Positions 18,021 through 25,898 of a stretch of DNA of 64,000 bases are shown here, one piece after another; position 1 is the first letter of the stretch, and every line of letters starts with the position of its first letter. A program made the translations under genes and the position numbers. The notes under the pieces were generated by a model, which ran no database searches, was not told where the DNA came from, and saw only the letters and a list, made by a program, of their open reading frames with translations. This DNA is from an uncultured Anaerococcus sp. (GTDB lineage: Bacteria; Bacillota; Clostridia; Tissierellales; Peptoniphilaceae), in the NCBI RefSeq assembly GCF_943912825.1, contig NZ_CALTUX010000004.1, forward strand, positions 1 through 64,000. The letters run 5' to 3'.

Positions 18021-18034
18021 TGAAAATATTTTCA
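18021..18034. promoter_or_regulatory. Operator-like palindrome upstream of the importer operon
   Basis: TGAAAATATTTTCA, a perfect palindrome identical to 12479-12492. A related but imperfect site (GGAAAATGTTTTACC) lies at 18046-18060. The sites are about 55-80 bp upstream of the -35 box, which suits an activator or a looping repressor shared with the GH84 operon. Confidence 0.6.
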
Positions 18035-18081
18035 TTTTTTATCTCGGAAAATGTTTTACCTAAGTAAAAGGCAAAATAGAC

Positions 18082-18112
18082 AAAAAAAGATAGGCCAGAT
18101 GAGTGGTCTATC
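18082..18112 (-). terminator. Terminator after manA
   Basis: GATAGGCCA (18089-18097) and TGGTCTATC (18104-18112) form a 9-bp stem with one wobble. On the minus strand it is followed by seven T. It ends the dac-manA transcript. The rest of the 370-bp gap between msmK and manA (17875-18244) holds the importer promoter, the palindromes and a GCGAGCAAAGCGAG repeat-like word. Confidence 0.8.
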
Positions 18113-18244
18113 TATTAAGCTCTTAGCTTTAATTTTCTTTCTACATACCTTTTTTCGACTAAGCGAGCAAAGCGAGAACATGAAGAAATCTATTTAGTTT
18201 TCTTATCTTTATATTTGGGTATTTAGAAAATCATGCCTAAATCT

Positions 18245-19183
18245 TTATTCCACAGGGTTTGACTCAACAAGGGTCATCTGGCCCTTAAATTCATAAGATT
18301 TAGCTTCATTTGTAATTATAAAGAAATCTCCCCTCTTGAGTGGGTAAGTCTTGCCATCTACTAGGACCTCTCCCTGGCCAGCTACCACAAACTCTAAAAG
18401 GTAAGGCTTAGTCCTTTCTAGTTTAGCAGAAGTCTTTATGGTCATTTCCCTTACTTCAAAATATTCATTGGCTGTAAGGATTCTTAGGCCATAGCCGTCT
18501 TTTTCTTCTACTACGATCTTATCTTCATTTTCAATAATCTTGATGGCTTCCTTGGATTCTTCTAGGTGGAGATCTCTTAAATTTCCATCATCATCTCTCC
18601 TGTCATAGTCATAGAGTCTGTAGGTGATGTCTGATGCTTGTTGGATTTCTAGGATTAGAGATCCCTTTTTTATGGCATGGACGGTGCCGCTTCTTACAAA
18701 GAAGAAATCACCTAATTTTGTTGGAACTTCCTTTAAAAGGTCATCCCATTTTCTCTCATCGATTAATTTGATGGCTTCTTCTTTACTATCTACATTTAAA
18801 CCATAGATGATAGAAGCTGGGTCCTCATTTAAAATATACCAGCACTCAGTCTTGCCCCTTCCGCCATGAAGCCTTGCTGCCATCTCATCATCTGGGTGGA
18901 CTTGTATTGAAAGGTCATCACCTGCATCTATTAGCTTTACTAAAAGTGGGAATTCTTCTTCTTTGGGATGACCAAAAAGTTCTTTGTAATCTTTATAAAC
19001 TTCCCTTAAATTTTTACCTGCTAATTCTCCATTAGTTATGACTGAGCTTTCGCCAGCCATGCCTGAAATCCCCCAATATTCTCCGACCTTGCCATCTGAT
19101 ACATCAAGCTTAAAGACAGTCTTTAACTTGTCTCCGCCCCAGATTTTTTCACGATAGTCGCCTTTTAAAAATAATACTTTCAT
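18245..19183 (-). CDS. manA: Mannose-6-phosphate isomerase, class I
   Basis: A 312-aa cupin-fold zinc enzyme of the short Firmicute type. The zinc-ligand segments are visible: SIQVHPDDEMA near residues 95-105, KTECWYIL near 112, and GTVHAIKKG near 170, followed by the R/Y-rich SDITYRLYDYDR. It interconverts mannose 6-phosphate and fructose 6-phosphate. It follows the D-Ala-D-Ala carboxypeptidase gene with a 6-bp gap on the same strand. Functionally it closes the path from mannose released by GH38/GH125 and phosphorylated by a ROK kinase to glycolysis; it also provides mannose 6-phosphate in the reverse direction. Confidence 0.95.
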   Translation of the reverse strand: MKVLFLKGDYREKIWGGDKLKTVFKLDVSDGKVGEYWGISGMAGESSVITNGELAGKNLREVYKDYKELFGHPKEEEFPLLVKLIDAGDDLSIQVHPDDEMAARLHGGRGKTECWYILNEDPASIIYGLNVDSKEEAIKLIDERKWDDLLKEVPTKLGDFFFVRSGTVHAIKKGSLILEIQQASDITYRLYDYDRRDDDGNLRDLHLEESKEAIKIIENEDKIVVEEKDGYGLRILTANEYFEVREMTIKTSAKLERTKPYLLEFVVAGQGEVLVDGKTYPLKRGDFFIITNEAKSYEFKGQMTLVESNPVE

Positions 19184-19189
19184 CTCTAC

Positions 19190-20074
19190 CTACCTTATGT
19201 TTTCAAGTATCCTAAGTGTCTCTTGGATGTGGGAATCGCCTAGGTTATTTATATCGCTATAAGGCACTCCCATTACTACTACAATATATTCCTTATTATC
19301 CTTTACCGCTAGGGTCGCCCAGCAAAGACCAGCATTATCGGTTGTTCCTGACTTACCTCCGATTATTTCAAAGCCATTTTGATGGTAATCTTTAAGGTGC
19401 TTAAAGATTGTCGATTCTACATAGACCCCATTTGGGTGATCGGCTGTAGGAGTGGTTTGAAATTCTCTTTTTGTAAAGATTGCCCTGAAATTTCCATCAT
19501 TAAGGCTATCTTTTATAAGCATGGCACAGTCCTTGGCTGACTGGTAATTTTCCGGGTCATCCATCCCATCGGCATTGGCGTAAGATGTCTGCTTGAGGCC
19601 AAGAGCCCTGGCTTCATCATTCATCATCTGGACAAAATCTCCCATGGCCCCTGCCACATTTATGGCAAGAGAATCTGCCGCCTCCCCTGCTGAAGCCAGC
19701 ATAGTCGCATAGAGAAGGTCCCTGTAGGTGGTAGGTTCCCCTCCCACAAAGCCTGCCATTGAGGCATTCATATTGACAGCCCTCTGGTAGGCCCCCACAT
19801 CAATCGGGGCAAGGCCTGCCAGGTCGTCTATATGCTTTAGGGCAACCCTTACAGTCATTATCTTAGTAAGGGATGCCATTGGCAAGGTCATGTTCTCATT
19901 TTTGGCTAAAACCTCCTTATCATCAGTCAAATTGTAAACATAAACTGCCTTTGATATATACTTGTCATTTTCAATCTTTTTTCTAATCCTAAGGCCTAGG
20001 TAGGCTCCTAGGACCAAAAGCAAGATAATAATAAATAAATTTCTAATCTTTCTCATAAGTCTATTGTACACCAT
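19190..20074 (-). CDS. Serine-type D-Ala-D-Ala carboxypeptidase (S11 family)
   Basis: A 294-aa penicillin-binding protein of low molecular mass. An uncleaved N-terminal hydrophobic segment (residues 11-29) anchors it outside the membrane. The SxxK box is S68-L-T-K71; the second motif reads SAGEA in place of the usual SxN, and the third is KSG in GGKSGTTDNAG instead of KTG. It should trim the terminal D-Ala of peptidoglycan stem peptides. The C-terminal anchoring domain of DacA/DacF is absent. The start is uncertain: neither the first ATG nor the ATG at codon 7 has a clear ribosome binding site. It is divergent from the flavoprotein gene and just upstream of manA. Confidence 0.85.
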   Translation of the reverse strand: MVYNRLMRKIRNLFIIILLLVLGAYLGLRIRKKIENDKYISKAVYVYNLTDDKEVLAKNENMTLPMASLTKIMTVRVALKHIDDLAGLAPIDVGAYQRAVNMNASMAGFVGGEPTTYRDLLYATMLASAGEAADSLAINVAGAMGDFVQMMNDEARALGLKQTSYANADGMDDPENYQSAKDCAMLIKDSLNDGNFRAIFTKREFQTTPTADHPNGVYVESTIFKHLKDYHQNGFEIIGGKSGTTDNAGLCWATLAVKDNKEYIVVVMGVPYSDINNLGDSHIQETLRILENIR

Positions 20075-20192
20075 CTTTTATTTTTTCTTAATTAAATATT
20101 TTGTAAGCATAGCTTAGCTTTCTTTAAAAATTTATAAAATAATCTTGAAAGATACTTGCAATTGATTATTTCTATCAGATAGTAATAAAGAG

Positions 20193-21071
20193 GTGAAAAA
20201 AATGAAAGATATAATAATTATTGGAGCAGGCCCTGCCGGTGTAAGCGCTGCCTTATATGCAAAGGCTCGTGGCAAGGACCTACTTTTACTAGAAAAAGAT
20301 AGGGTAGGTGGCCTTATTAGCCATGTTTCCAAAGTTAGTCATTATGCTAGCCTTGCCGATAATGAATCAGGCGAGGAATTTTCACAAAAACTAAAAGACC
20401 AACTCGCCTTTTCTAATATCGATGTAACTTATGAAGAATGCCTATCTATAGAGAAAAAGGACGACTATTTCCTCGTCAAAACTGACAAAAATACCTATGA
20501 GGGCAAAAAGCTAATCTATGCTACAGGATCTCATCTTAAGGACCTAGCCATAGACTACAAGGGCTTTGATGTCAAACATTGGCCTTATGGCAATGAAGAA
20601 AGCCTTAAGGGAAAGACTGTAATTGTAAATGGTGGATCAGATGGAGCAAGTAAGGAAGCGCTCTATATAGCCAAATTTGCCAAGGAAGTTCACATTGTCC
20701 AAAACCAAGATTCCCTAATGTGCATTGACGAATTTAAAAAGCAAATCGAGGCATCAGATAAAATAAAAGTCCACACAGGAACAAGCCTTAAGGACCTAGA
20801 AATAAAAGATAATAAGTGTGTGAAAGCTATCTTAGAAGATTGCGAGATTTGCGATGAAAACGGCATAGAAATCTATGTTCAAATCGGCCAAAATGGCTCT
20901 ACAGACCTCATAAAAGACCTTGCAAATGTCAAAAATACCTTCCTTGATGAAGAAATTTCATCTCAAGTCGATGGCCTATATTTTGCAGGCGATGTAAGAA
21001 TTAAAGATGTAAAACAAATAGCAACAGCAGTAGCTGACGGAACCCTTGCAGGAATTAGAGCAAGCAAGTAA
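20193..21071 (+). CDS. Thioredoxin reductase-like FAD/NAD(P)H oxidoreductase lacking the CxxC pair
   Basis: A 292-aa two-dinucleotide-domain flavoprotein. The FAD site is GAGPAGVSAALYA at residues 9-21, the NAD(P)H site is NGGSDGASKEALY near 147-160, and the C-terminal FAD-closing motif is GLYFAGDVR near 265. Where thioredoxin reductases carry the redox-active CxxC just before the second Rossmann fold, this protein has HWPYGNEESLKGKT with no cysteine. It therefore cannot work as a classical thioredoxin reductase and resembles ferredoxin/flavodoxin-NADP reductases or other TrxR-like enzymes. It has a strong GAGGTG site, its own transcription unit and a terminator. Cysteines elsewhere (C196/C206-type positions, CVKAILEDCEIC) are not in the catalytic place. 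Confidence 0.82.
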   Translation: MKKMKDIIIIGAGPAGVSAALYAKARGKDLLLLEKDRVGGLISHVSKVSHYASLADNESGEEFSQKLKDQLAFSNIDVTYEECLSIEKKDDYFLVKTDKNTYEGKKLIYATGSHLKDLAIDYKGFDVKHWPYGNEESLKGKTVIVNGGSDGASKEALYIAKFAKEVHIVQNQDSLMCIDEFKKQIEASDKIKVHTGTSLKDLEIKDNKCVKAILEDCEICDENGIEIYVQIGQNGSTDLIKDLANVKNTFLDEEISSQVDGLYFAGDVRIKDVKQIATAVADGTLAGIRASK

Positions 21072-21075
21072 GACC

Positions 21076-21103
21076 TACCCCTTTCAGTCGAAAGGGGATT
21101 TTT
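21076..21103 (+). terminator. Terminator of the TrxR-like gene
   Basis: CCCCTTTC (21076-21083) pairs with GAAAGGGG (21088-21095), followed by seven T, immediately after the stop codon. Confidence 0.9.
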
Positions 21104-21174
21104 TTGCCCAAAAATCGGGACATTTTTCTCATTTTTGCTATATATAAGCAGACTTAAATATCAAAGGAGATCTT

Positions 21175-21975
21175 ATGACCAAAACTTATTACACAATTTT
21201 ACCAGCAGATGTTAGGTATGATAAAAGATTATTAGCAAATGAGAAAATTATATATTCAGAAATCCTGGCCCTAGCCCAAAAAAAGGGCTATTGCCATGCG
21301 ACAAATGCCTATTTTGCAGAAGCCTTGTCCACAACTGTCACCTCAGTTTCAAAATGGATCAATAAGCTAATCAAGCTTTCTTATATAAGAGTCGAATACA
21401 AATACAGAGAAAATACCAAGTGCATCGAAGAAAGAAGGCTTTTTGTAAATGATTTAGAAAATGAAGATCCTACAAGCGGCCTTAAAGAGGATATGAAAGA
21501 AGATTTAAAGGGCCCTCTTCAAGGAGACTTGAGGGAGGGTCTTGAAGGAGACTTAAAGGATAATAAGACAAGTATTAATAATACAAGTATGAATAAGACT
21601 AAGACACCCATAGATATTTGGAATGATTTGGGTGGAAAGATTTCAAAAATTACTGACGCTGACAAATACCAAGCAAGGCTAAAGTCCCTAATCAAAACTT
21701 ATGGGAATGAGGATATAATTTCCACAATCAAGTCCATAGACAAAAGCAAGTTCCTAAAGGGCGAAGTGGGCCATTTTGTTATTAGCTTTACTTATTTTTT
21801 AAATAATTATGAAAAAATTAGGTCAGGGGCCTATGACGATTGGGATAAGACAGATAGGCACAAAGGCCTGGGGGAAATTTCCAAATCACAAGCAGAAAAC
21901 CCATCCCTAGCCCAGCTAGCCAGGGCCAGGAGGCTGGCTAGGATGAGGGGTAAGGGTATGCTTGCAGGCTTTTAG
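21175..21975 (+). CDS. Helix-turn-helix protein resembling phage/plasmid replication initiators
   Basis: A 266-aa protein. Residues 1-95 form a winged helix of the HTH_36 type (YTILPADVRYDKRLLANEK, then HATNAYFAEALSTTVTSVSKWINKLIKLSYI), common in phage and plasmid replication initiators. Residues 100-125 hold an acidic, imperfectly repeated linker (KEDMKEDLKGPLQGDLREG). Residues 140-230 are a second helical domain, and the C-terminus is basic (ARARRLARMRGKG), which may bind DNA. It has AAAGGAG before the ATG and no phage neighbours, so it is a lone chromosomal copy or mobile-element remnant. Function not recognised beyond DNA binding. Confidence 0.65.
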   Translation: MTKTYYTILPADVRYDKRLLANEKIIYSEILALAQKKGYCHATNAYFAEALSTTVTSVSKWINKLIKLSYIRVEYKYRENTKCIEERRLFVNDLENEDPTSGLKEDMKEDLKGPLQGDLREGLEGDLKDNKTSINNTSMNKTKTPIDIWNDLGGKISKITDADKYQARLKSLIKTYGNEDIISTIKSIDKSKFLKGEVGHFVISFTYFLNNYEKIRSGAYDDWDKTDRHKGLGEISKSQAENPSLAQLARARRLARMRGKGMLAGF

Positions 21976-22004
21976 AAAATTTTAAAAATTAAATATATCC
22001 TCTC

Positions 22005-22060
22005 CCTCTGTCATTCTGACTAACAAAGTGAGGAAGAATCCCATAAATAAGGACTTTGTT
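22005..22060. repeat. Short dispersed intergenic repeat, inverted copy
   Basis: Reverse complement contains TTATGGGATTCTTCCTCACT followed by GTCAGAATGACAGAG, matching 3066-3106. It lies in the 190-bp gap between the HTH gene and the flavoprotein terminator; nothing else was seen there. Confidence 0.5.
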
Positions 22061-22131
22061 TTTCGATATGGTAATTTAGCCAGAGTAAAAGCCAAAGACC
22101 TCTAGGCTTTAAATAATTTTAGCTTTGCATA

Positions 22132-22160
22132 ATAAAAGAGCCCCTAAGGACTCTTTAAAG
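22132..22160 (-). terminator. Terminator of the flavoprotein gene
   Basis: On the minus strand AAAGAGTCC-TTA-GGGGCTCTTT is followed by a T-rich TATT. It sits directly after the stop codon of the FMN/FAD lipoprotein gene. Confidence 0.7.
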
Positions 22161-22163
22161 CTT

Positions 22164-23984
22164 TTACTTGCCTATATATTCTTCAGCGTTTTTTGCTGCA
22201 TTTCTACCAAATACAACTATGTCTGTTACAGCATTGCCGCCAAGTCTGTTGGCTCCGTGGATGCCTCCTGTAACTTCGCCTGCTGCATATAGGCCTGGGA
22301 TGGCATTGCCGTCTTTGTCTAGGACTTCAGACTTAGTATTTACCTCTACCCCGCCCATGGTGTGGTGGATGCCTGGTGAGATTTGAACTGCATAGTAAGG
22401 AGCTACTGATAGGTCGCTTCTTGTTTGATCCATGCCCTCTCTACCAAAGTCTGGGTCTTGGTTATTTTTAACGATAGCATTCCAGCCTTCTATGGTCTCT
22501 TTGATTGTAGCTTCGTCTGTGCCAATTAAGTCAGCTAGGGCCTTGTAATCATCACATTTTGTGAGAAGTCCCTTTTCGAAATATTTGGCAATTGTTGATG
22601 ATTGGTCCATCATTGATTGGTCTACTATTAGCCAAGCTGATGGGTCTTTTTGGCTTAGGATTTCTTTTGAAACGAAATCTCTTGTTTCAAGCTCATTTAC
22701 AAATCTCTTACCGTCTTGGTTTACAAGGATTGCTCCCTCTCCCCTTAGGCCTTCTGAGATTAAAGATCCGTCTTTTTGAACTACTGTTGGGTGGATTTGA
22801 ATTTCATTCATATCTATGAAATTAGCCCCAACTTCTTCTAAAAATCCTATAGCATCGCCTTGGATTGACTTAGCATTTGTTGATACATAGCCCTTTAGGT
22901 CTGGGTTATATTTTTCAACTAATTCTTGGTTTGCACCAAAACCACCTGTTGCCACGATTACTGCCTTGGCATTGACCTTTAGCTTTTCTCCGTCTGGATA
23001 GGTTGCTTCAACTCCAGCGGCCTTTCCATCTTCCATGATTATCTTATCTACCTTAGCATCATAAACTATATCAATTCCTAGCTCTTTGGCCTTGGCAGTA
23101 AGTTTGCTTACTAGGTAAGAACCTACTGGGATTGATTTGCCTTCGTCATTGATTGGAGCGTGGGTTCTCATCTTGCTTTGACCACCAGCAAGTTTAAGCT
23201 GTTTAAGTGGAGCACCTTGCTCTTCTAGCCAATCAACAGCAGCAGCTGATTCGCCTGCAAGCTTTTCCACTAGTTCTTTTTTGTTTTTCTCATGGCCACC
23301 CTTCATGGTATCTTCGATGAAGGTTGCTACTGTATCATCGATTCCTTCTTCTTTTTGAAGCTTGGTTTCTGCAGCATTCATACCAGCTGATGCATAAGAT
23401 GAGTTACCACCTGTGATGCCTGCCTTTTCGATGATTGTGACATTTTTTCCATCTTCTGCCATTTGGATAGCTGCAGAAAGGCCAGCTCCACCTGCACCTA
23501 CAACTACTGTATCTGTTGTTATTTCGGCTTCTCTTCCCTTTTCATCTTCCTTAGCTGCTAGGTCTTCTGCTTTGATACCAGCCTGTTCTAGGGCAGAATT
23601 TACTGCTGAAAGGAAGGCTGCTGATGAGATTGTCGCTCCAGAAATATTGTCTAGGTCTGTAGAATTTTTGGCAATGACTTCTTCCTTGATTCTTTCAAGT
23701 CCTGCCCCACCTACTGAGCTTGTCTCCTTGTGGTCTGCTTCGATGGCTGTAATTACACCCTTATCAAGGCTTACCTTTACCTTTATGTCACCACCGTAAC
23801 CTTGAGCACTTCCCTCATATGTACCGCTTATACCAAATAGGTCTTTAGCTTCTTTTGCTGCTTCTTCTGTCTTTGTTTCTGCTTTAGGATTTTCTTTGCT
23901 AGCCTCTTTTGTAGCCTGATTGCCACATGCTGCAAGGCTAATAGCCATGGCTAGGGCTAGGCTTATGGATTTAAATTTGTTCAT
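22164..23984 (-). CDS. Lipoprotein flavin reductase: FMN-binding domain fused to fumarate reductase-type flavoprotein
   Basis: A 606-aa exported lipoprotein (lipobox SLAAC, C20). After an acidic/Lys linker comes an FMN_bind domain, residues about 55-130, ending in DNISGATIS, which fits the Dxx(S/T)GAT motif where ApbE attaches FMN covalently. Residues about 155-600 form a FAD_binding_2 flavoprotein with VVVGAGGAGLSAAIQ, the central GKRFVNE, and the C-terminal HHTMGGVEVN / GLYAAGEVTGG motifs of fumarate and urocanate reductases. It should pass electrons at the outer membrane face to fumarate, urocanate or a related unsaturated acid. It is followed by its own terminator and preceded by a small FMN-binding lipoprotein gene on the same strand. 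Substrate cannot be assigned. Confidence 0.9.
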   Translation of the reverse strand: MNKFKSISLALAMAISLAACGNQATKEASKENPKAETKTEEAAKEAKDLFGISGTYEGSAQGYGGDIKVKVSLDKGVITAIEADHKETSSVGGAGLERIKEEVIAKNSTDLDNISGATISSAAFLSAVNSALEQAGIKAEDLAAKEDEKGREAEITTDTVVVGAGGAGLSAAIQMAEDGKNVTIIEKAGITGGNSSYASAGMNAAETKLQKEEGIDDTVATFIEDTMKGGHEKNKKELVEKLAGESAAAVDWLEEQGAPLKQLKLAGGQSKMRTHAPINDEGKSIPVGSYLVSKLTAKAKELGIDIVYDAKVDKIIMEDGKAAGVEATYPDGEKLKVNAKAVIVATGGFGANQELVEKYNPDLKGYVSTNAKSIQGDAIGFLEEVGANFIDMNEIQIHPTVVQKDGSLISEGLRGEGAILVNQDGKRFVNELETRDFVSKEILSQKDPSAWLIVDQSMMDQSSTIAKYFEKGLLTKCDDYKALADLIGTDEATIKETIEGWNAIVKNNQDPDFGREGMDQTRSDLSVAPYYAVQISPGIHHTMGGVEVNTKSEVLDKDGNAIPGLYAAGEVTGGIHGANRLGGNAVTDIVVFGRNAAKNAEEYIGK

Positions 23985-24019
23985 ATTACCCCTTTCCTAT
24001 GTTTTATATATGATATTTT

Positions 24020-24052
24020 TTAAAATAAAGGGCTACCAATTAAGATAGCCTC
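24020..24052 (-). terminator. Possible terminator between the two FMN-binding genes
   Basis: On the minus strand GGCTATC and GGTAGCC form a short stem followed by CTTTATTTT. It would partly separate the small FMN lipoprotein transcript from the larger flavoprotein. Confidence 0.5.
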
Positions 24053-24062
24053 TATTTATTTC

Positions 24063-24443
24063 TTATTTTGCGTTTTTGATAGCTTCTGTTAGGGCAGATT
24101 TGAAGGCTTCGCTTGTTACTGTTGCGCCTGATTCGTTGTCTATTTCTGCACTATTAGCAGCTTTTGCAGCTTCTACTAATTTTGGAAGAGCATCTTTACC
24201 GATTCCTTCTGTTTCAGCTTCTTCGTCGATTGTGATGTCTTTTATTGTATCGCCTTCCATTTTTACAGTAAGTTTGATGTCTCCACCGTAACCTGCAGCT
24301 GTAGCTGTTCCTGTTTTTTCTACTGCTTCTGCTGTTTCTGTTGCTGCTCCATCTTTTGCAGCGTCATCTGCCTTGTCAGCTGAGTTGCCACAAGCGGCTA
24401 AGACTAGAGCAAGGGCTCCAACTAAAAATATATTCTTTTTCAT
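24063..24443 (-). CDS. Small FMN-binding lipoprotein
   Basis: A 126-aa lipoprotein (lipobox VLAAC, C19) with an Ala/Asp/Lys-rich linker and a single FMN_bind domain from about residue 50. It starts YGGDIKLTVKMEGD and ends in DNESGATVTS, the site for covalent FMN attachment by ApbE. It closely resembles the FMN_bind part of the larger flavoprotein encoded just downstream, so it probably carries electrons from a membrane donor (Rnf-like or NDH-2-like) to that reductase. Neither ApbE nor the membrane donor is encoded in the window. Confidence 0.9.
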   Translation of the reverse strand: MKKNIFLVGALALVLAACGNSADKADDAAKDGAATETAEAVEKTGTATAAGYGGDIKLTVKMEGDTIKDITIDEEAETEGIGKDALPKLVEAAKAANSAEIDNESGATVTSEAFKSALTEAIKNAK

Positions 24444-24533
24444 AATTTTCTCCTTTTACTTCTGTTTCTATGCAAGTATACCATTTTTATACAATTTTTT
24501 CAAGAAAAAAACCTTGTCATCGTTGATATTGCT

Positions 24534-25898
24534 TTATCTGAATACTTCTTTAATGACTTCTTTAATATTAGCAAGCTCTCTTACCTTTATTTCCTTAAAG
24601 TCCTTTGCATCCAGGGAGTTTTTGGCTAAATATACCTCTTTGTAGCCTAATCTTTCTAGCTCCTTGACCCTATTTTTGACTTGGGGAACCTTTTTAAGTT
24701 CTCCTGTAAGGCCCACTTCTGCTATGAAGACTGTCTTATCTGAAATTGGCTTTTTGAGGTAGGAAGATGCTATGGACATGATTATAGCCAGGTTTACAGA
24801 TGGCTCTGATAATTTTAGGCCTCCTGTGGTCTTGATTATGACATTATAGTCAAAAAGATTTAGGCCTGCACGCTCCTGAAGGATTGAAATTAGGGTATTT
24901 AGGTCATCACGCCTTAGGCTATCGCCGATTCTTTGGGGATAGGGCATGAAGGACTTGGAAACTAGGGATTCTATCTCTACTTCCAGTAGCCTTGACCCCT
25001 CCTTAGTCACCGATATGGCTGATCCTTCGGCTTCTACTTCCCTTTGGGTTATAAAATACTGGCTGGGATTGGATATTTCTACAAGGCCCTCTTCATCCAT
25101 TGAAAATAGGCCAATCTCCCCTGTCCTACCAAACCTATTCTTGCTTGATGTTAAGACCCTTAGGTCCTCATCAGGACTCCCATCTAGGATTAGGACTGTA
25201 TCTACCAAGTGCTCTAGGGTACGTAATCCTGCCATCTCACCTGTCTTTGTCATGTGGCCTACCATGATAAAGGCCCTTTTCTTGTCAGGGTTTTTGGCCA
25301 AGTTTACAGCAGCTCCTGCCACCTCAATTGTCTGGGTAGGCGAGCCCTGCTTGTTGTCAAATTCCTGGAGGCTAAAGGTCTGGATAGAGTCAAGAATTAT
25401 AATATCTGCATCTATCTTCTTGATTTCCTTTATGGCTAAATCCATTGAATTGGTCGATAGAATCCAAAGATTTTCTGGCTCCGAATCCATTATCCTCTGA
25501 GCCCTTGATTTTATCTGGCTTTCGCTTTCTTCTCCCGACACGTAAAGGACCCTTAGTCCACTTTTTGCATAAGAATTGGATAATTGGAGGAGGAGGGTAG
25601 ATTTACCTGCTCCAGGCCTGGCTGTAAGGATTGAAACAGAGTCTCTGACAAGGCCTCCACCCACAGCCCTATCAAATTCTTCATAAGCTGAGTGAATCCT
25701 CTCTGATTCGTTGATTTCAATATCCTTTAGCTTTTTTGCATCCTTATCATCTAGGATTAAAGAGCCCTTGCCCTTTCTTTCCTTGACTGTAACTTCAATA
25801 AGACTGCCCCATTTTTTGCATGATGGGCATTGACCAGCCCAAACATTTTGGGTGTGGCCACAATTTTTGCATTCGTAAGCTTTTTTGACCTTAGCCAT
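24534..25898 (-). CDS. radA: DNA repair protein RadA
   Basis: A 454-aa RadA. The N-terminal C4 zinc finger has C10, C13, C26 and C29. Walker A is ARPGAGKST near residues 93-101, the RadA-specific KNRFG motif (SSKNRFGRTGEIG) lies near 250, and the C-terminal Lon-protease-like domain begins around 300. It is a DnaB-like, DNA-dependent ATPase that drives branch migration in recombination repair. Its start overlaps the end of the glutamate-cysteine ligase gene by eight bases, an unusual pairing that may simply reflect compact packing. Confidence 0.97.
   Translation of the reverse strand: MAKVKKAYECKNCGHTQNVWAGQCPSCKKWGSLIEVTVKERKGKGSLILDDKDAKKLKDIEINESERIHSAYEEFDRAVGGGLVRDSVSILTARPGAGKSTLLLQLSNSYAKSGLRVLYVSGEESESQIKSRAQRIMDSEPENLWILSTNSMDLAIKEIKKIDADIIILDSIQTFSLQEFDNKQGSPTQTIEVAGAAVNLAKNPDKKRAFIMVGHMTKTGEMAGLRTLEHLVDTVLILDGSPDEDLRVLTSSKNRFGRTGEIGLFSMDEEGLVEISNPSQYFITQREVEAEGSAISVTKEGSRLLEVEIESLVSKSFMPYPQRIGDSLRRDDLNTLISILQERAGLNLFDYNVIIKTTGGLKLSEPSVNLAIIMSIASSYLKKPISDKTVFIAEVGLTGELKKVPQVKNRVKELERLGYKEVYLAKNSLDAKDFKEIKVRELANIKEVIKEVFR

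Noticed and set aside
23413..23799. 128-codon plus-strand frame inside the flavoprotein gene
   Set aside because: It is antisense to a clear 606-aa lipoprotein flavoprotein, has no ribosome binding site, and its composition mirrors the opposite strand.
21175..23984. Prophage remnant
   Set aside because: Only one phage-like protein is present; the neighbours are ordinary chromosomal genes with normal codon use, and no integrase or attachment repeat was found.
24946..25500. 184-codon plus-strand frame inside radA
   Set aside because: Antisense shadow of a highly conserved gene; no start context.
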